This document shows positions 1 through 9,200 of a stretch of DNA of 64,000 nucleotides, piece after piece (within the stretch, counting starts at the first letter, position 1; every line of letters starts with the position of its first letter). A program made the translations under genes and the position numbers. The stretch comes from Paraburkholderia sp. HP33-1 (GTDB lineage: Bacteria; Pseudomonadota; Gammaproteobacteria; Burkholderiales; Burkholderiaceae): positions 620,001 through 684,000 of the forward strand of contig NZ_JAJEJR010000002.1 in assembly GCF_021390595.1 (NCBI RefSeq). The letters run 5' to 3'. The notes under the pieces were generated by a model. The model did not search any database and was not told the origin of the DNA. It saw only the letters and a program-made list of their open reading frames with translations.

Positions 1-122
1 CTCCCAAAGAGGCGATCTCCAGAATTCAGATACGGGATTTGTAACGATGCACCCGGTCTCGTGATCGCAGAGCTTGACGGCAGCGCACTCCCGGCGCTGA
101 CGGACACCTCAGCGGAGGTCCT

Positions 123-1664
123 ATGTTCAGCACCCTCGCCTACCGCAACGGCGTAGCGGCACTGTTGCTGCTGCTGTTCGCGTTGCCATCATTCGCGCAG
201 TCGTTCCGGGTGCAATGCCCGCCGACCACCACCCTGCACCCGAACGCGCTGCCGGCAGGCGCTGGCGAGCCTGCCTATACGGGCCCATCGGTCAACGGGC
301 AGACGTCTACAGGCGTCGTCAACGGCGCCATCAAGTGCCAGCAGATCTCGGGTGGCGACGGCTACGCCACGATGGCCGACGGGACGCAAACCTATCTGTT
401 CTCGTTCGGCCCATTGTCCGGCCTCGCGGACATTCAAAATGGTCAGCCGGGCACGGAGTTCGCGTCGGTGTTCAACGTCCCGGGGACGTCCACCAACAAC
501 GGAGCGATCGGACTCGTACCCGATCCTGAATCGACGCCGCCTAATTCGCTGACAACCGGCCACGTCGATCCCCGGCAGATCATGAACACGGGCGTGATGA
601 ACGGCAACATCCCCGCGCCGACGATGGCCATCGACGAAGACGACGAGTTCTTCCTCACGCTGACCAATGTCGGGATGATCATGCGCCCCGACCTGTTCGA
701 GCAGCACACGGTGCACTTCCACGGCTATCCGAATGCGTCGTCGTTCTATGACGGGGTGCCGGATGCGTCGGTGGCGATCAACATCGGTGGGAGCTTCACG
801 TACTACTACGTCGCACCCGATGCCGGCACCTACTTCTGGCACTGCCACATCACACCGCCGGAGCACCTGCAGATGGGCATGGTTGGCCAGATTTACGTGC
901 GACCGCGCCAGGACCGTGTGGCAGGCGGCGCCTCGCTGTACAACTCGCTGCTGCAGCAGCAGAAGGATCCGCGCACGGCATGCGGCACAGACATTCTCTG
1001 CTCGACGCCGATCCCGCCGTCAAACAGCGTGCTTCACGTGAACAACAAGAGCGGCACGCCGACGCTCTACGCGTACAACGACGGCGACGGATCGACGGCC
1101 TATGACGTCGAGTATCCCGTGCAGATACACGGCTTCGATCCGAACTTCCACTTCGTGGGCATGACGTTCAACCCCGAGCCGTTCGTCGACATGAAGGACA
1201 AGTACTTCCTGCTCAACGGACGCAGCTATCCGGACACCGTCACACCCGGCCCGATGCAAACGCCGGTTGCGGACGGCACGGAGCACTATTCGCAGCCGCT
1301 GCCTGCGCTCATCAACATTCCGGCAGGCGGCAGGGCATTGCTGCGCATTTCGGATCTCGACGTCACGGAATTCCAGACGCTCGCCTCGCTGGGCATTCCG
1401 ATGCATGTGATCGGCGTCAACGCGCGCCTGCTGCGTGACATGGCGGGTAACGACATGACGTACCTGACCAACTCGGTCACGCTCGGTGGCGGCGAATCGG
1501 TCGACGTGATTCTCGACGCGACCAACTATACGGCGGGCTCAGTCTTTTACCTGTACACACCGAACCTCGATCACCTGTCGAACGATGCCGAGAACTTCGG
1601 CGGATTGATGACCGAGGTCCACATCTGCAATTCGGTGGACCCGACCACGAAGTCCTGTTCCTAG
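123..1664 (+). CDS. Exported multicopper oxidase-like protein (type 1 copper-bearing half)
   Basis: Exported protein of 513 residues with a signal peptide ending near residue 26 (ALPSFAQ) and a GGAGG ribosome site just before the ATG. The N-terminal half carries the two C-terminal-type copper motifs of multicopper oxidases: HTVHFHG at 195-201 (HxxHxHG) and HCH at 240-242, followed by His248 and Met253. These would supply a type 1 site (His195, Cys241, His248, Met253; the HCH-to-His spacing is two residues longer than usual) and four trinuclear-cluster histidines (198, 200, 240, 242). The second half has the usual cupredoxin landmark YFLLNGRSYPD near 361-371 but no copper-ligand motif. Only half of the normal trinuclear ligand set is therefore present. 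It is the first gene of a probable operon with the next multicopper-like gene 10 nt downstream. The substrate is unknown; metal ions or phenolics are typical of the family. No promoter was recognised in the 122 nt upstream. Confidence 0.85.
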   Translation: MFSTLAYRNGVAALLLLLFALPSFAQSFRVQCPPTTTLHPNALPAGAGEPAYTGPSVNGQTSTGVVNGAIKCQQISGGDGYATMADGTQTYLFSFGPLSGLADIQNGQPGTEFASVFNVPGTSTNNGAIGLVPDPESTPPNSLTTGHVDPRQIMNTGVMNGNIPAPTMAIDEDDEFFLTLTNVGMIMRPDLFEQHTVHFHGYPNASSFYDGVPDASVAINIGGSFTYYYVAPDAGTYFWHCHITPPEHLQMGMVGQIYVRPRQDRVAGGASLYNSLLQQQKDPRTACGTDILCSTPIPPSNSVLHVNNKSGTPTLYAYNDGDGSTAYDVEYPVQIHGFDPNFHFVGMTFNPEPFVDMKDKYFLLNGRSYPDTVTPGPMQTPVADGTEHYSQPLPALINIPAGGRALLRISDLDVTEFQTLASLGIPMHVIGVNARLLRDMAGNDMTYLTNSVTLGGGESVDVILDATNYTAGSVFYLYTPNLDHLSNDAENFGGLMTEVHICNSVDPTTKSCS

Positions 1665-1674
1665 GAGATGAGCC

Positions 1675-3273
1675 GTGGGCAACATCATCGAGAACTTCTG
1701 GCGCATTACACCTGTGCGCCGCGGATCCGCCGTGCGTCTCGCGCTGTTCTACGCGATCCTCATTGCGATCATTTGCTGCGTGAACGCGCATGCCGCTGCG
1801 CCTGGCATTACGGGCACGTCATTCAACTTTAGCGCGGAAGCCAACCGCATCAGCCAGCCTGACGGGTCGAGCGTGTACGCGTGGGGCTATGGCTGCAGCA
1901 CGGCCCCGACCGGTTTTTCGCCCGCGAACGTGACGGGCGCAACCTGTCCGAGCATGCAGGTGCCGGGGCCCACGCTGATCGTGAAGGAGGGCGCCGTCGT
2001 CACGATCACGCTGACGAACAACCTGCCGGTCGCGGCAGGCAATACGTCGATTCTCTTTCCGGGCTTCCAGGTCTGTGCCGCCGTGCTCAATGCGGACGGC
2101 ACATGCCCCACGACCCTCACGGGCGTGCCGGGCCTGCTGACGCGAGAGGCGACGCACGGCAGCACCGTGACCTACAGCTTCATCGCGTCGACGCCGGGCA
2201 CGCATAGCTACTACAGCGGGACACAGGGCGACCTGCAGGTCGAAATGGGCCTGTCGGGCGCGATCATCGTGCTGCCGAACACGGTGCCGACCGGTTGCCG
2301 CGCCGTGCAGACGAGCCTGCCCGACGGACAGCCAGACTATCGCAACGCCGCCTCGGCGTACGACCATTCGGCGACGTGCTACGACCGCGAGTACCTGTTC
2401 CAGTTCTCCGAGATGGATTCGCGCATTCACAGCGAGGCCGAAACGGAAGCGAGCAAGCCTTGCACGCAGCAGACGGGCTGCATGACCGTCGAGACCGAGC
2501 CGTATCACCCCGCGTATTTCATGATCAACGGCCGCTCGATGCCCGACGACATGGATCCGAACTACTCGGGGCAGTATCCGCACCAACCGTATAACGGCAA
2601 TCCGCACATGCATCCGGGTGAACTCGTGCTGTTACGCGTGATTGGCCTGGGCCGCTGGCAGCATCCGTTCCACGAGCACGGCAATCACGTGCGTGTGCTC
2701 GCTCGTGACGGCAACCTTTTGCTGAGCAAGACCGACCCGACGAAGCTCGCCGGCCCGCTGCTCTTCACGACGACCACGACGCCCGGGATCGCGATGGACG
2801 GCATCTTCTACTGGACGGGTAAAGGGCTGGGTTGGGATGTGTATGGCCACAAGCCGGGCGATGGCAGCGTCTGCATTCCCGATGCGAACGGCTACTACAC
2901 GTCCAATCCGAGCGCGCCCAACTACTACGAGTGGTGCGCCGATCACGACAAGGCGCTCGAAGCGCATCCGTTCGGCAACGTCGCCAGCGGTGGTCCGGTG
3001 ACGCTGCCCGACGCGCGGATTCTGACGAATGGGGCCTGGTACGGCGGCAGTCCGTATCTCGGTCCCGACGCGACGATGCGTGCCACGTCATTTACGGGCA
3101 CGACGCCGCCGAGTGGCACGGTCGCGAATCCGCCGACCTCGGAAGCCGGATTCGCCTACATGTGGCATTCGCACAATGAACGAGAGATTACGACGAACAA
3201 CACGTTCCCCGGCGGGATGATGATGATGATGCTCGTCGATCCCCAGGCGTTCACGATCAACGAAGGCAACTAG
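1675..3273 (+). CDS. Exported multicopper oxidase-like protein lacking type 1 Cys
   Basis: Protein of 532 residues. The GTG start is preceded by AGGAG, and the signal peptide runs to about residue 41 (CVNAHAAA). Domain 1 (about 45-200) is a cupredoxin with WGYGC and LTNNLP landmarks. The place where a multicopper oxidase has its YHSH motif reads GTHSYYSG, so the domain 1 histidines are lost. Domain 2 holds YFMINGRSMPD near 281-291. The last part carries HPFHEHG at 330-336 and WHSH at 497-500. The latter looks like an HCHxxxH motif in which the type 1 Cys has become Ser. The protein thus offers two HxH pairs (333/335 and 498/500) but no type 1 Cys, complementing the preceding gene. A run of five Met near 515-519 could bind copper. 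Its domain 1 resembles the N-terminus of the next, giant protein. Catalytic activity on its own is doubtful. Confidence 0.82.
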   Translation: MGNIIENFWRITPVRRGSAVRLALFYAILIAIICCVNAHAAAPGITGTSFNFSAEANRISQPDGSSVYAWGYGCSTAPTGFSPANVTGATCPSMQVPGPTLIVKEGAVVTITLTNNLPVAAGNTSILFPGFQVCAAVLNADGTCPTTLTGVPGLLTREATHGSTVTYSFIASTPGTHSYYSGTQGDLQVEMGLSGAIIVLPNTVPTGCRAVQTSLPDGQPDYRNAASAYDHSATCYDREYLFQFSEMDSRIHSEAETEASKPCTQQTGCMTVETEPYHPAYFMINGRSMPDDMDPNYSGQYPHQPYNGNPHMHPGELVLLRVIGLGRWQHPFHEHGNHVRVLARDGNLLLSKTDPTKLAGPLLFTTTTTPGIAMDGIFYWTGKGLGWDVYGHKPGDGSVCIPDANGYYTSNPSAPNYYEWCADHDKALEAHPFGNVASGGPVTLPDARILTNGAWYGGSPYLGPDATMRATSFTGTTPPSGTVANPPTSEAGFAYMWHSHNEREITTNNTFPGGMMMMMLVDPQAFTINEGN

Positions 3274-3292
3274 GAAGGCGGGGAGAATCGCG

Positions 3293-6200
3293 ATGAGAGC
3301 CAACGAATTCAAAATGACGCTTGCACGCGTCGTGAAGGCGGGCGTCGTGGCGTCGTTGCTGATGACGGCGAGCGCAATGGTGTCCGCGCAAAGCGTAACC
3401 CTGACCGCGAAGGCGCAGACGGTAACGCTCCCTGATGGGCAAACCGTGCCGATGTGGGGTTACACCTGTTCCGCGGCGGCTGTTGCGCCGGCGACCTGTG
3501 CGTCGACGAACCCGAACGCGGGCGCGAACTGGTCGCCCATCGTGATCACGACGCCGCCCGGCTCGTTGACCATCAGCCTCACGAACAACCTGCCTGCACC
3601 GGTGCCGACGTCGCTCGTGATCGTCGGGCAACTGGGCGGCGGTCTCGGCAACACGGCCACGTCGACTGCGAGCCCCGTTCACGCGACGCAGACCACGACG
3701 ACCTGGCCGATAGCCGCCTCGAACACGGGCGCGAGCTTCACGCCCCCGGCGCAGCCGCCGCGCGTGCAGTCGTTTGCGACGGAAGTGACGAACGGCAATA
3801 CCACGCCCGTGCAACTGACCTGGAGCAATCTGAACCCTGGCACCTACCTGATCGAATCGGGCACGCATCCGTCGATTCAGGGGCCGATGGGCCTCTATGG
3901 CGTGCTCGTCGTCACGACGCCTCCCGGTACCAGCACGAGAGGGACGGCCTATCCGGGCGTCAATTATGACGCGGACGTGCCCCTCGTACTGAGTGAAATC
4001 GACCCCGTGCAGAACCAGTCGGTCGCAACCGCCGTCGCCACCCCGGGCTTCAGCGAGACGCGCGTGTGGTCCGGCCTCGCAAACCAATGCGGCAATCCCG
4101 CTTCGGCGAACTACAACACCTGCTATCCGCCCGCGGTGAACTACGACCCGCGCTACTACCTGATCAACGGCCTTTCATTCGATCGTACGAACCCGACCGT
4201 TTCGGCGTTCCCCGCGACGGCGCCCGTCGGCACTGGCCAGATCCTGGTGCGCTTCGTGAACGCGGGTCTGCGCATGCATGTCCCGTCCATCGTCGGCGCG
4301 CAATCGGGAAGTCCATCGACGTCCGGCGTCGCGCTCATTGCCGAGGACGGCAACGTACTACCCGGCAATCCGCGCATTCAGTCGGCCGTGTTTCTGGCCG
4401 CCGGAAAAACCAGTGACGTCCTGATCTACACCCCCCCAACGGGTTCGCTCGCGCTGCCGGTGTTCGACCGTCAGCTGAGCCTGTCGACGAATAACCAGCG
4501 CGACGGCGGCATGCAGGGCTATATCGCCGTGAACGGCGCAGCGGCACCGACATCGGCTGCCGGCAGTGCGAACGCGGTTGCCAATCCTGATACGTATTTC
4601 CTTGTCGCTGGTAATACGCTCACGGTCTCGGACCCGGCGAAGGGCGTGATCGCGAACGACGTGGGTGTCTATGGCGTGCAGGTCAAGACCCCGCCGACGA
4701 GCGGCACACTCACGCTCAATGCCAATGGCACGTTCACCTATGTACCGAACGCCGGCACGACATCGGACAGCTTCGTCTATCAGGCCAACGGCAATCCGGC
4801 GATCACGGCACTGGTCACGCTCGCGCCCTGCACGGCGGCGGCGAACTGCCTGTCCGGCACGCCTGTTGCAGTGAATGGCGCCTATACGAGCAACATCGCG
4901 TCGCAATTCCATGAAGGCGCGCCTGGTGTGCTGCTCCCCGACCACGATCCGTCGGGTCTCCCGCTTACTGCGTCGATCGTCGGCAGCGCAACGGGCGGCA
5001 CGGTGACGCTCAACGCGGACGGCTCGTTCAATGCCGTGCCGTCGGCGCCGCCCAAAGGCACTGCGACGGCGACGGTCACGTTCCAGTACAAGGCTGTCAA
5101 CTCGCAGAACACCGCGAGCAATCCGGCCACGGTCACCGTTACGTTCAAGGGCGGCAGCGGGCTCGCTGTGAAGGTGCTGGATGCGCCGAGCACCTTGCCG
5201 GGAAAAACCGCGATTCAGCTCACCGACTACCGCTGGATCATCGAGGAAGACCGTACCTTCCAGATCGATCCGGCGTGCCAGGTGAATTCGGCGACACGTC
5301 CGGCGACTTGTCCGCCGCTGCCCGTGCCGAGCCTCGGCACCAATTTCCATACGAGCTATATGCCCGTTGTCGCGGCGGGATGCGTCGGCAAGGTCGCGTG
5401 CGAGTCTGGCCAGACCGTGTTCAATCCGGCCACGAACGCCCACGTGAACACGGTATGCGACATCGGCGATGGCCAATGCCGCATGGATCTCAGCGCCTCC
5501 CAACAGACTCCCGTCGATCCGTCGCAGGTCGCGCTCGACCCGACCAAGCACTACTATCTGTCGATCCTGCCCGGGGACGCGGGTAATACCTTCGCGAACG
5601 GCGGGGGCGCGCCGGTGGGTACGCGGCAGTTCGATATCTCGAAGGATTGCCCGTCGGGTGCGGGTGGCGCGGACTTCGCGCCCGGCACCGGTAAATGCGG
5701 CCACGCCATGGGCGGTGCGCCGATCGCACCTGCGCAGACAGCCGTCAACGTCCCGCTGCAGGAAACGCCGTTGCAGACCGCGAAGATCTCCGTGTTCGTC
5801 TTCGAAGACGATGCGCCCGTCAACGGCGAAGTGGATGTGAGCGGCGGCACCGATGCATTCGGCACAGCGCGCGAGCCGGGCCTGGGTGGCTTCGAAATCA
5901 AGCTCTTCGACGATGCGGGCGGCACGGGCGATGCCACCGGCCAGATGTCATACGATATGTTCAACATGCCGCTCTCGAACGCGCTGAACGGCACGATCGA
6001 CCCGAGCACGGGCCTCAATGCGTGCCCGATCTCGACGACGAGCACTGATGGTCTGGTCGGCATGATTCCGACCTGCCCGAAGTTCGAGTCCGACGGCAAG
6101 ACGTATTCGCCGCTGGTCGGCCAGGCGATCATCGCGAACCTGATGCCGGGCCGCTATGGTGTCGTCGCGAACCCGGCCGCCGATCGTATCGCGCGCGGCG

Positions 6201-9200
6201 AGGAATGGCTGCAAACCAACACGCTGGACGGCCAGAAGGCGCATGACGCGTTCATCAAGGTCGGCGGTCCCGCGTACTTCCAGGAGTTCGGTCCGGCGGG
6301 CTTCCATGTGACGATCGGCTTCGCCAATCCGAAGATCATCAACGACCGGCTGCCGGGCTACTGCCAGGGCGTGACCTGCAACAACGGCATCAAAGGCATG
6401 ATCACGAACCTGCACTACAGCCGTCCGCCTAATGAGAACCTGTACCACACCGGTTCGCGCCAGTCGCTGAGCTTCACGCAGTGCTACGTGAGCGTCGGCG
6501 ATCCTGATGGCGAAGATATCGCGTTCACGAAGTGCAATGCGGACGGTACGTTCAGCATTAGCGGACTGCCGGACGGCACGTACCGTATCACCGTGTTCGA
6601 CCAGTGGAATGACCAGATCGTCGATGGTCTCGCGACGGCGGTGCAGGTCAAGGGCGGGCAGACAGCAGATGTCGGCGAGCTTTCCGTGCTGCAGTGGCAT
6701 ACGAACCTGTACACGCGCACCTATCTCGATTCGAACGGTACAGGCGTGTCGAACGGCAGCGAGGCGGGGCTTGCGCTCGTGCCGACCAACGTCCGCTTCC
6801 GCGACGGCAGCTATTCGAACTTCCTCTCCACCGACCTGAACGGCTATGCGTCGTTCAACGAAGTGTTCCCGCTCTTCAACTGGTACGTCGTAGAGGCCGA
6901 CACGACGCGCTACAAGCAGACGGGCGTGCATGCCGTCTATGACGCGGGCGGGCCGCCGGATGGCACGACGGGCGGCGGCAGCTCGACGATCGCCGCGCAT
7001 TACGCGAACACGCAGGAATCGGCGACGGCACACCTGCCGACCGCACTGCGCGTGCCGGGCGCGATCTACTGCAACGACGCGGACTGCAACGACCACTCGG
7101 GTACCAATCCGTCCACGGGCCGCATCGACCCGCCATGGGTCACTACGGAGGGCTGGCAGGGCTTCTCCGGGCAGAGTTCGTTCCTCGAGTTCGGCAAGGC
7201 GCCGTTCGCCGCCGGCGAGAACGGCGGGATTGTGGGCGAAGTGGTGTACGCGTCGACGCGCCCGTTCGACGACCCGACCCTGCTCATTCACAACAGCTGG
7301 ACACCGAACGTACCGGGCGTGACGGTCAATCTGTACCAGGAGGGCACGGCGCCCGATGGTACGCAGAGCCTGACGCTCGTCGATACGACGAAGACCAGCA
7401 GCTGGGACGACTGGGCACAGGGCTTCCGTTCGGACGGCATGCCGAACATGAACTGCCCGGGCCAGGAAACCACGGACCCGTTCTTCTTCACGCTGCAGAA
7501 CTCTACGCAATGGCTCGATCCGAACAAGCGCGCGCTGCCGAATAACTCGCAGTTCAAGTGCTATGACGGCATGCATGCGTTCAACCAGTTGCAGCCTGCA
7601 CCGTACGACGGCATGTACCAGTTCCCGAGCGTAACGGGCCGCAATCCGTCGAACGGCGCGGTGACGGGCACGAACTGCACCATCTGCGTGGCGGACCCTA
7701 CGGATACCAAGTACAACACGAAGATGCTGCCGCCGGGCAAGTACGTGGTCGAAGTCATCGTGCCGCCGGGCTATGAACTCGTGAAGGAGGAAGACAAGAA
7801 CATCCTGATCGGCGACAACTACATCGCGCCCGTCACGCAGCAGTTCGGCTCGCTGGGCAACATTTTCATCCTGCCCGACCAGGCAGCCGTGAACGCGACG
7901 TACAACGCCAACAACGCGCAGAACTCGACGACCGATCTGGGCTCGCCGCCGCGTACCGACTCCGGCAAGCAGGGCGATGAACAGCTGTGGCCGTGCGTGG
8001 GTGCGCTGCGGGTCGTGCCGGACTACATCAGCCTGTTCCCCGGCTCGAAGGAGGTCGCGCCGTTCGCGGGTGCCTCGCGCCATCTGTGCGATCGCAAGGA
8101 AGTCACGCTGAGCGACCAGATGACGGCACGCGCCAAGTTCTGGATCTTCAGTTCGACGCACGTGAGCGCGCATTTCACGGGCTTCATGCTCGATGACTTC
8201 TCGTCCGAGTTCGATCCGTACTCGCCGCAATTCGGCGAAAAGTTCGCGGTGCCGAACGTGCCTGTCTCGATCAAGGACTTTGCGGGCAACGAAGTGAGCC
8301 GCTTGTACTCGGATGCGTGGGGCATCTTCAACGGCCTGAACTATTCGACGTGGCAAGTGAACCCGCCGAACCCGACGGGCTACGCGCCGACGATGATGGT
8401 CGCCTGCATGAACGATCCAGACATGCCGGACCCTGCACATCCGGGGCAAACGATCCGCGATCCGCTCTACAACCCTGCGTATAGCCAGTTCTGCTACGAG
8501 ATTCCGTTCATGCCGGGTCAGACACAGTACATGGACACGCCTGTCGTGCCCGTATCCGCCTTCGCCGACGGCTATAACCCGCCCGATTGCGCGTATCCGG
8601 ACGGGACGCCGGCGATCTCGTCGGTGACGGGCGATACGATTACCGGTGGCGGTGCGGGTCCGTGGGTGAGCCAGGCGACCTTGTTGAGCGGCCAGCACCG
8701 GCTGACCATCAAGTCACTCGGCAACCAGACCGTGCCGAACAATGCGTACGGTGGACCGTCGGCGACGACGGCGCCGTACAACCAGAAGTTCGTCACGCGG
8801 CACTATGGCTTCGGGACGACGCAAGGGACTGGCAAGGTCACGATCGGCGGGGTGAATGCGACCGTCCGCTCGTGGTCGGATACGCAGATTGTCGTCGACA
8901 CGCCAGTGGTGGGGCTGCCGTTCCCGGGCCTGAACGGCTGCACGATCCAGCAGCGCGGCGTCGGCGCGATCCCGATGTGCGGCGAGCTGGTCGTCACGGC
9001 GAGCAACGGCAAGCAGTCGATCGATGCCGTCACGGTCACGATCGGCGGCAAGGCGCCGACCTATGTCAACGGCGAGAACGCGACCAGCAACGCGATCCAG
9101 TCAGCCATCGACAAGGCCACGTCGGGCGACCTCATCATCGTCGGTCCGGGCACCTACAACGAAATGCTGCTGATGTGGAAGCCGGTGCGTCTGCAGGGCG

